Notes: generated by a model not told the origin, from the letters alone. A stretch of 64,000 nucleotides of DNA from Wurfbainia villosa (GCA_025175895.1 CM045989.1:24793928-24857927); one strand, 5' to 3'. Numbered from the stretch's first letter, positions 21,203 through 34,627 are shown. Translations and numbers: made by a program.

Positions 21203-22750
21203 ATGGGTTAGGGTGTGTCAACCCTAAGTGGATGGGTGGTTAACCTAGCCATTGTGAGTTGACACATTAGGGTGTGCCAATAAGGTTTGAGAAGTTAAAA
21301 ATGATTTAAATTGGCACAATTAGGTCTTAGAGGTCATGGTGTGCTATTTTGGGTTTTTGGCACACTAAGGAAATAATGGCAATAAGGCAAAATAGAATTA
21401 ATCCCTAAAAATGGCAAATTGATTTTCACACTTAGGTATTCTATACCTTAGTATATTTTACTTGCCATGTTTTGTTTGCCTTGCCATGTCATGACATCAT
21501 TTTCATTTTTATCTATAAAATGTCATGATCATATTTAGATTTATGTTTAGATGTCATGTATGCTTAAGTTTCATTCACATGTCATGACATCATGATATTG
21601 GCATATGTTTTTATCTATATCATATCTATGCCATAATCATATCATGCATGAATTAAAATGGAGTTAAGGACTATGGCATGATTTGACGGGAATCAAAGAA
21701 TATTGCCTTAGAAATATGCATGAGAACATAAACAAAACAAAAACCCACATCTCACAAAATTTTGACTTGTATGTGTTTTACACATCTAGATATTGGTGAG
21801 ATGTTTAGGAAAAAGAAAATAAAGGTTTGAAAAACATTTTGAAAACATTTTGAAAAACCATGGTGAAGTCTATCTTTTGATAGCTATCACCATTGAATGG
21901 GATGATACAAAGAGGGCTCTTTATTGAAGCTTTTCTAAACTTTTGAACTTTGTATCAATCTCCTAATTTAGTGGGTAAAATAATTTTCCAATATTTTTCA
22001 CCCATAGAGATAAGGATAAGAATTATATGTATGCATTTTCAAGATTTTAAAAATTACATATATTTACTTATCGATTTGAAAATCCATTTACGAAATCTTG
22101 CTACAAATCTGATTATCGATCATTGCCATAATGTTGGCGATCGTGATGAAAATCGTAGCATTGATTTATGATTTGATCGACTATGTTAGGCCCATGTTCA
22201 GCTGTGTTTTGGTCCCTAACCACTCCTAACCCTAGGATATGCTTGGGAGAGCATTAGAGAGGTTGGAAATCCATTGGATATGGATTAGGAGTTGGGTTGA
22301 GGGTGAGTATCAATTTTAAGGTGGATGTGAGTTCATTGTTGAACTTTGCCTTAATTTTGTTTGGTTTAATGTTCCTATTGGCTTAGGGACTCTCCAAGGA
22401 CATTGTTGGTGCAATGGTCAAGGGGAGCAAGCCTCTAGGGGAGGTATCCATCATGGGAAGATGGATGTGTATTTCCTCATGGGAGGAAAATTGGGTTGCC
22501 TCTCTTTAAGTGATATGGGATCACTAGAAAGATTGTAGGCATGTGTTCCTCTAAGGAGAGATTGTAAGATCTCATTGGGATATGAGACATTCATACCCTT
22601 GGGAGTACCTTTTGATGTAATGTCAAAAGGGGAGAAGTTACCAAGTTACCAATTAGGGTTAGTTGGAATTCTCATTGGGATATGAGAATTGCCAATATGG
22701 GAGAATTGGTAGACTTGAGATGGTAGTTTTGTCAATCATCAAAGGGAGAT
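21203..22750 (+). other. D1 post-gag non-coding region and polypurine tract
   Basis: No protease, integrase, RT or RNase H motif is found on either strand. The stretch is AT-rich, with repeated variants of GCCATGTCATGACATCA and several purine tracts (AAAGGGGAGAAG near 22628; AAAGGGAGAT at 22741-22750 directly before the LTR). It matches D2 46573-48133 in reverse. Confidence 0.8.
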
Positions 22751-24289
22751 TGTTGGTGCAATCGGCCCAGTGATACCTTGATGGTATTTTGATGATAGAC
22801 AAAACTCATGACATGGGATTGTCATGGGAAAGTCCAACATGGTGTTGGCATGGAAAATCCAAGCATGGAGCTTGGTGTGGGAAAGTCCAACATGGTGTTG
22901 GCATGGAAAATCAAGCATGGAGCTTGGTGTGGAAAGTCCAACATGGGGTTGGCATGGAAAATCCAAGCATGGAGCTTGGTGTGAAGTCCAAGGAAGCCTT
23001 GGCATGGGAAAGTCCAAAGCATTGCGGCCGTGCTTGGTGCTTGGCATGGTAAATCCAAAGCATTATGCGGGCCGTGTAAGCTTGGTGCTTGGTGAGAAAT
23101 GCATTGCGAGGAAGTCTTAAGGACTTGGTAAGTTCACTAGGCTCGGGGGCCTTGAGTTGGTGAAGGATGGCATTGCGGCCGTCGCTTGGTGCATCCAGGG
23201 ACCGCCGGACGGGAGCGAATGGAGTGAGCCCAAAGGGAAGCATACTTCTAGGGCATGAGGCGAAGGATGGCGTTGCGGCGTGCGCTTAGCGCATCCAGGG
23301 CGTAGGACCGAGGGAAGAGAGCTTTGTGGGGAACTCCATGAGGGATAAGGTGGACTTGGCCAAGTGGCTAAGGCCGAGTGTCGGAGGCTCAAACTTGATG
23401 TTTGAGGGTTTACCGACGGTCGGATGCTCAAACAACTTGGTGTTTGAGGTTTTGCCATGATCGATCGGAATAGGTGTCGGTTCGTGATCCAAGTCGACTA
23501 GAGTTCGGGTGTAAGGCTAGGGTTTGTGTTTGCGGTCGATCGCCATGGACATGCGATCGGCCCGAGTCGATTGATCGGCGAGGATGGCGATCGGTGATGG
23601 GAGTGTCGCGAGCCGAACGCTCCGTGGTGGCCAGGCGGTCGACTCTGGTCTGATCGGTGATGGGCATCATCAGTCGACTGGTAGGTGATCCGTTGGAACT
23701 TGTCCGACGTGGATCTGGCCGTTGTGAGACAACGACTACAGGGGCAGTCGACTGGGGCCTTTTGGCAGTCGACTGCTAGGCACGAAAATAGCTTGATGCA
23801 GGTTATAAATGGAGCACGAGTTGGAGGATTTTGCCAAGCCTTTTGTGGAGCTATTGGAGGGAAATTGCTGCTGCATTCCAGTCCTTCAAGAGCCAATCAA
23901 AGCAAGCAACAAGCAAAGCGATCAAAGCAATCGGTGAAAGTTTTCTTTTGTATTGTATTTGTGTATTTGCTTGTATTTCTATATTACATTGTAATTGCTT
24001 GTGAGAGGTTTCTCCACCTCCGACGTGTTGTCGAGAAGGAGTGTTCTAGTTAGTGCCGTGCGCATAACTAGAGCTCGGTGAGCTCACCCGTGGAGTAGGA
24101 ACCATTCGGTTCCAAACCACGTATATCTTGTGTTGTGTGATTGTGTATTGTTGTTAGTTTCATTATTATTGTTATTCCGCTGCGCTAACGACAATCGTAG
24201 ACAAGCAACGCAAGAAGAACGAACGAATTATGACATCCATCGTATGAGGGCTATTCACCCCCCTCTAGCCGGCCATTCGATCCCCTATA
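22751..24289 (+). repeat. D1 3' LTR (1539 bp)
   Basis: It matches the 5' LTR but carries three 53-bp units (from 22826) where the 5' LTR has two, and many short deletions in CG-rich motifs such as GCGAAGCCGTGCGC reduced to GCGGCCGTGC. CAGTCGACTG sites are partly destroyed (23455-23515). The terminus CCCCTATA differs from the usual CA end. Confidence 0.85.
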
Positions 24290-25056
24290 TAGAAGGCTAC
24301 CTATTGCGCTCCTATAGTATTTTAAATCGATTGCTTTTCCTTCTATGTCTTCTCCTATGTTAACACTGGTAGCCATTGGTGTATTTATTTCCTTAGCATT
24401 TTGCATTCCAAATCTACTAATTAGTTCCTTAGCATATTTCTGTTGATCTAAATAAATTCCTTCTCTAGTTTGTTTTATTTGTAATCCTAAGAAAAAGGTA
24501 AGTTCTTCTACTAAGTTCATCTCAAATTCATTTTCCATTAGTGAAATGAACTCATTTAAAAATATTGCATTGGTTGTTCCAAAGATTATGTCATCAACAT
24601 AAACTTGTGCAATAAATTTCTTTTCTTATGGATTTTACAAAAAGGGTTGGGTCAACTAAACCTTGATTAAATCCCTTAGACTTAAGGTAGATTGAAAGCC
24701 GTTTGTACCAAGCCCTAGGAGCTTGCTTTAGACCATATAAGGCTTTTCTAAGTTTAAAAACATGGTCAGGATTGTTTAGACTTTCAAATCCAGGTGGTTG
24801 ACTAACATAAACCTCTTCCTTAATAAAACCATTCAAAAATGCTGACTTAACATCCATTTGAAATAATTTGAATCCTCGATGTGCAGTGCAGGCTAATAAC
24901 ATTCCAATTGATTCAAGTCTAGCTACGAGTGCATATGTCTCATCATAGTCTAACCCTTCGACTTGACTAAACCCTTTAGCAACCAACCTAGCTTTATTCC
25001 TAATTACTTCTCCTTTTTCATCAAGTTTATTTTAAAAAACTCACCTAGTTATGATA
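24290..25056 (-). pseudogene. pol: E1 reverse transcriptase fragment
   Basis: On the minus strand the fragment starts with a broken VPPPKG..WVF block, then ARLVAKGFSQVEGLDYDETY, the catalytic QMDVKSAFLNG, YGLKQAPRAWY, and the YVDDIIFG active site. A one-base frameshift just before YVDD (about 24620) and stops in the first 90 bases make it inactive. The end, KYYRSAIGSLLY, runs into the D1 LTR; the next residues of RNase H continue at 8678. Sequence is close to E2 RT. Confidence 0.9.
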
Positions 25057-25814
25057 ATCGTTTTTCCTTTAGGTGGGGGTACTAATTCTCAAACTTGACT
25101 TTTAGAAAATTGAGCTAACTCTTCTTGCATAGCTATAATCCAATCGGGGTCAAGAATGTTCAATTGTTTTAGGTTCGATTTTAGAGATGACTGAGATTTG
25201 GCTTAGGTTCCTATAGGATGCCCTAGTTTGAACCCCTAAATTAGGATCACCTATTACTTGATCAATAGGATGGTCTACTTGTAACTTAGATTGATTTGGG
25301 TTAGGATCTACACTAGATTCGTTTTGGGAGTTAGGTGCAGATCTATTCTCAATTAGTTCATTAATCAACTCTACTTCGGGTTTTGTAGTTTTGTTTTCTT
25401 CATCAAAAACTACATTGATTGTTTCTTCTATTTTTAGGGTTTGATTGTTATATACCCTATATGCTTTACTAGTGGTTGAGTACCCTAGAAAAGGTTCGAT
25501 ACTAGTTTCAGAGGTGAATTTCCGTAAGTAATCTTTAGTGTTTAATATGTGTACCCTACATCCAAAAACCCTAAAATACTTAATGTTTGCCAATTTTTTG
25601 TAATAAATTTCATATAATGTTTCAAGGTGTATTTTAACTAATAGAATCCTATTTTGAACATAGCAGGCCATATTGACCGCTTCTGCCCAAAACCTAATAG
25701 GTAGGTTGTATTTGTTTAACATAGTTCTAGCAGCTTCTTGTAGGGTTCTATTATTACGTTCAACTAGACTGTTTTGTTGAGGGGTCATAGGGCAGGAGAA
25801 CTCATGGTGGTACC
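25057..25814 (-). pseudogene. pol: E1 integrase C-terminal part and linker
   Basis: It enters from the E2 junction with YHHEFSCPMTPQQN and VERNNRTLQEAA, which includes the Glu of the integrase DDE triad, then FWAEAVNMACYVQNR and the C-terminal integrase domain (YFRVFGCRVHILN, FLGYSTTSKAYRVYN). A variable acidic linker with a single HPIDQVIGDP block leads to ASYRNLSQISVISKIEPK and then stops (for example TGA and TAG near 25045-25095). The N-terminal integrase half lies beyond E2 and outside the window. Confidence 0.88.
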
Positions 25815-26596
25815 TGTTGGATTGATTTGAAATGCTAGAGGGGGGGGGTGAATAGCGTTAAAACTTTTTTTTTGTTTGTTCGTTCAAAATCCAAGTAGAT
25901 AATTAATTTGCAGTGAAAAAGATAAGCAATAAGTAAAAGAGACAATTCTTTTTACTTGGTTCGTAGCCTTCGGCTACTACTCCAAGGTCCTAGTGGTTCT
26001 TGACCACGTACGGAGGGCAAAAGCACTAAAGGAACTCCTCCTCGTTGGAGGTAGGAGTTAATCGATACAAGAAGGAAAGAACTTAAGGTAGAGGGACACT
26101 CCCCCTCTCCTCGTATACGATAAAAGCTCCGAAAGATTTAAAGAAATGAACTTAAAATAAAAGCTAAAGCCGACGTTACAATAAGAAAGAAATTAAGACC
26201 TAGACGTCAGAGAGAAAGCACTTCGTTGTCGGAAAGATTGTAGCTTGGCGGAGGCTTTTGGAAGCTTTAGAATTCATGAATAAACCCTAGGATTGGCCCT
26301 CCTTTTATAGCCTTTGAGCCCCTTTTCGAGAGGAACCCTAGCCAATAAAAATTGAGCACCAATCTCCTTGAAATGGGTGACTCCTGGCGATCATTGACCA
26401 TCGATCGGTGATGGCGACATCGATCGAATCGCCGACCTCGAGCAATGATCGTTTGACGCGATCGAGTCCTCCAAGTAGCGATCGTGATACTACCGCAAGA
26501 CAAAGTTAGCTCAAAGAAAACATTATTTCGACGGCCTTCGACCGTCCGATCTCGACCTAGACCACCGATGGTATGTCTTTGGTCGGATCTATGCTT
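25815..26596 (-). repeat. E2 3' LTR, left part
   Basis: It starts TGTTGGATTGATTTG, includes CTAGAGGGGGGGGTGAATAG and a minus-strand TATA box (26301-26311). It ends at the D2 target duplication TGCTT (26592-26596) and resumes at 51146. Confidence 0.85.
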
Positions 26597-27521
26597 TGTT
26601 GGTTCGGATCGATTGGCCAGCTAGAGGGGGGTGAATAGCCCTCGTTCGTTGGATGTCGGACTTTGCTCGTTTTCATTGCGTTGCTTGTCTACATTGTTGT
26701 TAGCGCAGCGGAAATAATAGAAACAATAATAATACTAACAACAACACAAGCACATGCAATACACACGATATACGTGGTTCAGAACCGAATGGTTCCTACT
26801 CCACGGGCGAGCTCCTCGAGCTCTAGTTATGCTCACGGCACTAACTCAAACTCCTTCTCGACAACACGTCGGAGGTGGAGAAACCTCTCACAAGCAATTA
26901 CAAAGTAATATAGAAATACAAACAAGAATACAAATACAATACAAAAGAAACTCTTTTCACCGATTGCTTTTGATCACTTGTTTGTTGCTTGCTTTGGTTG
27001 GCTCTTGAAGGACTGGAATCGGCAATTCCTCCAATAGCTCCCTTAAAGTCTTGGCGAAATCCTCCAACTCGTGCTCCTTTTATAACCTGCATCAAGCTGT
27101 TTTCGCGCCCATCAGTCGACTGATCGTGACCATCAGTCGACTGATCTTGTTGCCGTTGTCTCACAACGGCCGGATCCACGTTGGCAAAGTTCCAACGGAT
27201 CACACATCAGTCGATTGATGGTCCCCATCACCGGATCTTCCATCGATCAGTGACGATCGAGTCGACTCCATGTGCGCGTGCGGTGCATCGATCGGCCGCC
27301 ATCCCTCGGCGGTCATTGCTGTCGACATCGATCATTGCCGATCCATGGCGATCGGCCGATCCAACCAATCTTGGTTCAGTCGAACACTGGTCGAACCCAA
27401 CGACCTAGAGCAGTCGACTGGCACCTATGCTAGTCGACTGATGTCGGCTAAAACTTCAAACATAACGATGTTTGAGCCTCCGACACTCAGTCTTAGCAAC
27501 TTGGCCAAGTCCACCTTATCC
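26597..27521 (-). repeat. D2 3' LTR, left part
   Basis: It starts TGTTGGTTCGGATCG and includes the G-rich motif CTAGAGGGGGGTGAATAG, a minus-strand TATA box near 27077 and CAGTCGACTG sites (27115, 27136, 27410). It ends at the C2 target duplication TATCC (27517-27521); the rest of the LTR is 46107-46572. Confidence 0.88.
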
Positions 27522-29700
27522 TGTTAGAAATATATGAGAGATGTCCTAAGGCAATCGCCTTATGTATGAACCATTTATATGATAAATGAAGATTCACTAT
27601 TTGAGTATACATGTTTTATGTATTTGATTGGATCTTAAACTCATTTACTGAATGTCCACGTCGATTCACGGCATGAGAGAATTTGTGATTGGATCACAAC
27701 TAGTGAGTATCTCTACATGTGTAATTGTGATGTATCGAATTATCCTTGTCGATGAATTGATGGATCGGACACCATCAATTGCTGAGACTAGCACGAGGTA
27801 TACTCCTTGGTGTATCCAAGCGGTGATTCTCACCGGGCCGGAGACATAGTGATGTCCGGAGTTAATCGTGGATGCTAGTTATGGTAACTAGTTCATTGGA
27901 GTGACCAGCCGTAAGACTTCATATGGTTCTCTGCATATATAGATATGTCAATGAAGTTCTTCCTGTGGCTTAAGTGCGATGTTCCTGTGACTTGCGGTAT
28001 TCAAGTCATCTTGATCATGGAGACTTATGCTTTGACATCTTAAGCAAACATCTCTAAGGAGATGTGGACCCGGGATGATTGGGTATAAGTCGAAGTGATC
28101 GAAGGTGTTTGAATAGCCTATAAAGGATTCACCACTCCTAGCGAGGAGATGTATACCCATGGCCTCTCGTCGGATTGTTACTAAAGTCTTTGGCCAAAGC
28201 ATTACATGTTTAGAGTAAAGTACTCTTCGATACATGTGGAGTAACTAGAATCCGTAGGACGAGGAAATGATACTTGGGCTAGGTGTGACATAGTCAGCCT
28301 AGTGGGGACTGACACAATAGACCATGTCCTGAACCAAGTGGGTATAAGATGAGTGAAGGGAATGGGGCACGATTCATTCGAGCTACTGAAGGGTTTCAGA
28401 AATAGTTCTGGATCAACCGTTGATCTTTTCGGTTAATTGGGGATCATGATGTACTACTAGGTGCCACTCATGATCGTTCTATAATTAATGGTTAATTATA
28501 GACGGCCAACATAAACCGAGAACCTATTTGGTCACACGCACAACGAGTGTAATCCAAAGGATTTGAAACGAGCTTGAGAATGGGATTCTCAGACCGAGAG
28601 AAACTATGTTTGGTTGGACCAAACATAAAGCGAGCATGAAATTGTTTCAGTCGCAATGGAAGCGTGGATGGGCAGTGTCTTATGAAGACATAATGGATGG
28701 ACCAAAATGGTTTGGTTCTAATCCAATGGATAAGAATAAACCAAAGGGTTTGGTTTATTTTAAACGAATGAACCAAAAGTTGGTTCGGTTCGTTTTAACT
28801 TGAAATAAACCATCATGGTTTGGTTTATTTTAACTTATCTTAATGGAGCGGGTTAACGGGCTTTATGGATATTATCCATTAACCATTAAGAGAATTAGTT
28901 CTCTATAAAAGTGGGCTTAAGGGATTGTTAAACCCTAATCATCCAAAACCCTATCCTCTAACCCTAAAGCTGCCGCCGCCCAGCTTTGTGCCGCCGTCCA
29001 AGACCCTTGCCGGCGTCCAAGCTCCAGCCGGTGAACCTCCGGCGACCCTCCGGTGATCTCCTATAGGTTTGGCATCAAGGTGAGGCTTTTCTCTCCTTGT
29101 TTTGGCCGGCGCCTACTCCTCCACCAAGCTGTCCAGTTTTCTGGACAGCTTCTCCTCCTCTCGTCGGAGCATCGTTTGGACGACGGTTAGTGCTCCGACA
29201 GCGGCTAACTTACCGAGGATTTGATCTCCGGTAATCCTCTGAGGTGGAGGATGAAGGATTCGTCAAACGGTTGACGAACACCTCTCCGGAGAAGCGAGTT
29301 TTGAGAACTCGTTTTTGATCCGAATTTGGATTCGGATCGTGATCATCTCTCGATCACGTCGTCTTCAACACGAGGCTAGTAACCCGTACGAAGACGAAGC
29401 TCGTGACTTAGCGAAGTCATCCCGAGGAGCTCGGCGTGGATACGGATAGAGACGATTCTTACGAGGATCGTTCTGGTTGATGCCGTTCCCGCTACACGTC
29501 ATACGGAAGGTATAACGTAGTTTAATTTCCTTTTATTGTAAATTTTAATTTACGGTTATGTCTACACTTGTTGTAATAGCATGCATGTGTTGTGTGTGTT
29601 GTAATAAATAGGAGTATTTATTATTTTTATTGCTTCCGCTGTGCTCATGTTTACGAAACATGATCGAACACACACACGCCGCGGTAACGGAAACCCAACA
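27522..29700 (+). repeat. C2 5' LTR (2179 bp)
   Basis: It starts TGTTAGAAATATATG and ends GGAAACCCAACA. TATA box CTATAAAA lies near 28903. Compared with C1 and C3 it has local lesions at 27657-27850, and a shorter GC-rich part near 28960. Confidence 0.88.
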
Positions 29701-30970
29701 GTGGTATCAGAGCCGTTGTGTTTCGACATAATCGTAAAATGGTTTTATAGTAGTCATAATGTATTTCTGGAAATTTTCTAATTTTGGAAATTTAGAAGTA
29801 TTTATGGAAATTTTTCAATTTTGGAAAGTCTAGAAGTATTTATGGAAATCTTCCACTTTTGGAAAGTTGGAAGTATTTATGGAAATTGATATTTTCCATA
29901 AATAAAATATTTGATTAGATTCTGGAAATTTGTTTCCTAATTTAATCATGATTTGATTTGGGAAATCAAATCTTAAAATATTTTATTTCCATAAGTAGTT
30001 TTAATGATTTAGGAAATTGGTTTCTAAATAGATTTTCCTTAATCAAATAATTCCATGAATAAAATATGTGATTAGATTTGGAAATTTGTTTCCTAATTTA
30101 ATTATGATTTGATTTGGAGAATCAAATCTTAAACATATTTTATTTCCATAAATAGTTATGACATATAAGGAAATATATACATGACATAATTGTATGCCAT
30201 GTAATTGCATTAGATGCATAACATTATGCCATCCGTGTCGTGACATGTAGATGTATGCCATGTATGCCATGCCATGTAGATAATAGTTATTTGCATGCAA
30301 AGAGGATGAGACATAAAAACCCTAACTCAATATTAAAGCCTACACCTTCCATTAATATGGTTAGAACCAGAGTTCTGTTTCCTGTTTGGGTTGTTGGACT
30401 CACTCCAAGCCCGGCTCGAACCTGAACATGTTCAAATCATTGGAATAGTTTAACTCTAATATGGTAAGAGTCAGAGGTCAATCGTTAGTTTGGGTTGTTG
30501 GACTCACTCCAAGCCTGGCTAATTGGTTGAATGCTCTCTAACCATATTAAAACTATTTCGCGATTAATGGGTCGGCTTTAACTTGGAGCATCGATTTGTT
30601 GGACTCACTCCAAGGTCGATGTGAAGAGAGGTGAAGTTGGGTGCTATGCATATGATGCATACTTGTTAATGTGTTAACAACCCAATGTATGTGTAAACAT
30701 TCAATTAGTTGATAGCATTGTGATAGTTACATATACATGATATGTATAATTGATACCCACCATCATAGCTAAGAATGGCTTGTTGACTCACTCCAAGGTT
30801 GTTCTTATCTATGATGGATATCACCATCATTCGAGATGGACCTACGATCTCCAAGTGATTTTGGGGTTTTTGAAATTCAAAAATGAATGGGATTTATAAA
30901 TGTATATTGATGCATTTTAAAATCATTTTCATATATGCTCGCTTTGTATTTCTAGGTCAATAAATTGATC
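29701..30970 (+). promoter_or_regulatory. C2 leader with primer site and four-hairpin array
   Basis: TGGTATCAGAGC lies at 29702-29713. The two 107-bp structured units are present (about 29890-30155). Between about 30380 and 30830 four stem-loops recur as in C1, but the loop between TTGG and CCAA reads ACTCACT in all four (the fourth has lost one G of TTGG). The fourth outer stem is CCATCATAG..TAAGAA pairing with TTCTTA..CTATGATGG, with paired changes compared with C1. Confidence 0.7.
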
Positions 30971-31968
30971 ATGACGCCTTTGAATTTGGCGCACTATTTT
31001 GGATTCGAATAAACCGACCGGGCCTAACTTCGGATCAAGCTTAGAAACTCGAGAATTGTTCTCAAGGCGGAAAAGCTTGCATATGTCCTTGAAGAGCCTC
31101 TTCTCGATCTTCTAAGGACGATGCAACCTGCATCAAATGTTGGTCTATCGTAAGCATGTGGGCGATTCGAAATGGGCGAAGTTGCATCATGCTAGCGGCG
31201 ATGGTACCGAGCCGCAGGCAAAGCATGAGCATATGGATGCTAACACTATGGTCTTCCATCTTCATGAGTTGTCTGATGAGCAAGCGAGATCCGAAGGTTC
31301 GAGGTCTCTAGGCCCTCTTCACCACTTAAGATGCAAGAAGGTTCGCTAGTAGCTTTGTGCTAAAGATGAACGGGTACATCGAGCGCTAGCTACCCTGCTT
31401 TGTGATGGATCATGAGTTAAGTATTGACTTAATTTTGCATTGTTTGCCCAAGAGTTTCTAATTTGTGATGAACTATCGGATGAACAAATTGGAATCCACC
31501 ATTCCCGAGCTCCTCAATATCTTTGAAGACTGTGGAGCCTTACATGAAGCATGAGAGAAGGCGGTTCATAGTTGATTCCTCAAAGAAAGGTTCTAAGAGG
31601 AAGGCAAAAGAACAGAAGAAAGGAAAGAAAAAGGCAAAGAAGGCGGAACCAGCGCAAAAGGGCACTTGCCATCACTGTGGCAAGGAAGGCCACTGGCGAA
31701 GAAACTGCAAGATTTATTTTGAGTCCATGAAGAAGAAGAAGGCATCCGATGCCCCATCCTCTTCAGGTATCTTCGTTATTGATTGTCATTCTATTTCCTT
31801 AGACACTTGGGTATTGGATACTGGGTGTAGCTCACATATATGTAATGACATACAGGGGCTAAGGAATAAAAGAAGACTTGTCAGAGGGGAGTCAAATTTG
31901 CGAGTTGGCAATGGAGCAAAGGTTCTTCATCGCCATCGAACTTATTCTTTGAAGCTCCTAGTGGACTA
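30971..31968 (+). pseudogene. gag: C2 gag and protease
   Basis: The ATG at 30971 gives a start related to C1 and C3 but small indels break the frame from the outset. The segment at about 31353-31510, coding a region with LHCLPKSF and NKLESTIPELL, is present here and deleted in C1 and C3. From 31523 the frame is open: Lys-rich tail, an intact knuckle CHHCGKEGHWRRNC, then the protease with WVLDTGCSSHICND. The frame closes at 31967-31969. Confidence 0.85.
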
Positions 31969-31989
31969 GTCTTGTGAAATTGCTATTAT

Positions 31990-33290
31990 GTTCCTTCTCT
32001 AATAAAGAACATTGTTTCTATTTCCTGCTTAAATAGAAATGGTTTCCATTTAACGTTTAGTAACAATTGTTGTTATATAACTTTGAATGGCGTACTTTAT
32101 GGAACTGGAACTTTGAGTAATGACATTTATACGTTGGACGTATCCAGTGACATTTTCAATATCGAAGCGAGCAACACGCGTGCTCGAAAGGATAATCACA
32201 TAGACTCCTATATGTGGCATTGTCGTCTTGGCCATATAAGCAAGAAACGCATGTCCGAATTACACCGATGTGGAATTCTGGAATCGTTTGAATTGGATTC
32301 ATACGATACATGCGAATCATGCTTAAAAGGCAAGATGACTAAGTTACCTTTTACTGGAAAAGGTGAACGAGTGGGAGAGTTACTAGGTCTAGTACATACT
32401 GATGTATGTGGACCTATGTCAACTCAAGCATTAGGAGGCTATAGCTACTTCATTACCTTCACCGATGATCACTCACGGTTTGGGTATGTGTTCTTGATGA
32501 AACACAAGTCTGAAGTCTTTGAAAAGTTCAAAGAATTCAGAAATGAAGTAGAGAAACAACATGACAAAAGTATTAAAATACTTCGATCGGATCGAGGTGG
32601 TGAATACTTAAGTCAAGAGTTTCTTGATTATCTAAGAGACAATGGCATATTGTCTCAATGGACTACGCCATATACAGCACAAAGATAATGGTGTATAGAG
32701 GCGAATCGACCTTGTTGGACATGGTCAGTCAATGATGAATCATGCGACTCTTCCCAAGTCCTTTTGGGGTTATGCACTTGCATTTGTTTACTTGTTGTTA
32801 AGCAGAATGCCTACCAAGGTAGTCTCTACTACTCCATATGAGATATGGGCTAGTAAGAAACCTCATGTATCTTACTTGAAGATATGGGGTTGTCTCGCTT
32901 ATGTGAAGCGGATCAGATCGACATAAACCGGATGCTAAGTCCGATAAATGTCTATTTATTGGATACCCTAAGGAAACAAGGGGTTACTAATTCTATCATC
33001 CTGTGGAACAAAAGGTGTTTGTTTCAAGGCATGCTGTGTTTCTAGAGAAAGAGTTTCTCTTGCAAGAAAACAGTGGGAGTGTCGTCGAGCTTGAGGAGGC
33101 TCGAGAGACTCAAATAGACATAAATGACAACTCATAGTGATGAGCAATCAATTTGGACCTATTGTAACACCACATCTTCGTAGATCCGTAGAACACGCAT
33201 AATATTCACGAGAGATATGGATTTCTTGTAAGTGAATCGAGCGACGTGTTACTCATTGATGATGAGGAGCCTACGTTATGAAGAAGTCTT
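31990..33290 (+). pseudogene. pol: C2 integrase
   Basis: The open part (32083-32688) has the pre-integrase finger WHCRLGH...CESC, VHTDVCGP, FTDDHSRFGY and SDRGGEY, so the first two catalytic Asp are present. After 32688 several small deletions break the frame and the Glu block is unreadable (32690-32710). The C-terminal integrase blocks FWGYAL, PYEIW and LKIWGC can be traced to 32900, and the variable linker to about 33290. Confidence 0.85.
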
Positions 33291-34627
33291 GACAAGTTGA
33301 GAAAGGGATAAGTGGCTTGGTGCCATGAAGTGAAATGGATTCCATGTACGAAAACCAAGTTTGGAACTTGGTTGACCCACCTGAAGGCATAAAGCCTATA
33401 GGGTGCAAGTGGGTTTTCAAGAAGAAAACCGACATGGATGGTAATGTGATTACCTATAAGGCTAGATTGGTGGTGAAAGGATATCGTCCAAAAGCAAGGT
33501 GTTGATTATGACGAAACCTATTCGCTGTAGCTATGCTTAAATCCATTCGGATGCTCTGGCCATAGTGACTCATTATGATTATGAGATATGGCGGATGGAT
33601 GTGAAAAGCTTTCCTTAATGGAAACTTGCTCGAGGACGTGTATGATACGACTGAGGGTTTCACATCGGTTGATAAAACCAAGGTATGCAAGTTGCGGCGA
33701 TCCATTTATGGATTGAAGCAAGCATCCAGAGCGGAATATCCGTTTTGATGAGACAATCAAAAGTTTGATTTCTCACAAAATCCGCATTTAACCTTGTGTG
33801 TACAAGAAGGTTAGTGGGAGTGCAGTCGTGTTCCTAGTATTGTATGTCGATGACATATTACTTATAGGAAACGATGTGTCAATCTTACAGTCAGTTAAGG
33901 TTTGGTTATCCAATACATTCTCCATGAAAGACCTGGGAGAAGCAACCTACATCCTTGGGATTAAGATCTATAGAGATAGATCGAAACGGTTGCTTGGTCT
34001 TTCGCAGTCTACATATATAGACCGAGTGCTAAAGAGGTTTAGCATGTCGGAATCCAAGAAAGGTTATCTGCCCATCAGGCATGGGGTACACCTTTCGAAG
34101 TCTATGTGTCCGCGCACAGAAGACGAGAGGATTTGCATGAGTAAGATTCCCTATGCATCCGCAATAGGATCTATCATGTATGCTATGTTATGTACGAGGC
34201 CCGATATATCGTATGCTCTGAGTGTCACGAGCAGATACCAGTCTGATCTAGGAATGGATCATTGGGCGGCTGTTAAGACGATCCTTAAGTACTTGAGAAG
34301 AACTAAGGATGTGTTCCTAATATATGGAGAAGGGGACATGGTGATACGCGGGTATACTGGATGCGGCTTCGAGACAGACAAGGATGATTCGGTCTCGATG
34401 CGGATCGTGTTCACCTTGAATAGGCGCGATGAGTTGGAAAAGTTCCAAACAAACAAGATCGTAGCGGATTCTACGCGAGGCGAGAATATATTACGGCGGA
34501 GAAAAGGCGGTTTGGATCAAGAAGTTCGTTCATGAACTTGGTGTGATTCCGGCCATTGTTGAAGCAATACCGGTCTACTGCGACAACAATGGAGCAATTG
34601 CATAGGCAAAAGAGCCAAGGTCTCATC
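33291..34627 (+). pseudogene. pol: C2 reverse transcriptase and first part of RNase H
   Basis: RT blocks CKWVFKKK and the region of QMDVK..FLNG are recognisable but riddled with 1-3 base deletions at 33480-33760. From 33798 the frame is open through YVDDILL, LGIKIYRDRSKRLL and the thumb/connection. At the RNase H start C2 keeps GFETDKDDS, without the frameshift seen in C1 and C3. The gene is cut at TCATC (34623-34627) by B, right after the block coding CDNNGAI, and resumes at 43703. Confidence 0.85.

Larger units (their letters stand above)
8679..24289 (+). mobile_element. D1: gag-only SIRE-like LTR retrotransposon, split by C1
   Basis: D1 has LTRs at 8679-10165 and 22751-24289, a primer site, a gag gene and a non-coding 3' region, but no pol. 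It is flanked by TAGAA (8674-8678 and 24290-24294). E1 RNase H reads into it on one side and out on the other. Without C1 the internal region is about 3.2 kb, of which about 1.6 kb is gag. The same gene content in D2 shows that the missing pol is a family trait and not a local deletion. The right LTR terminus is altered (CCCCTATA where the left has CCCGTACA). Confidence 0.85.

Noticed and set aside
21950..22171. 73-codon frame in the D1 post-gag region
   Set aside because: It has no pol motif and no open counterpart in D2.
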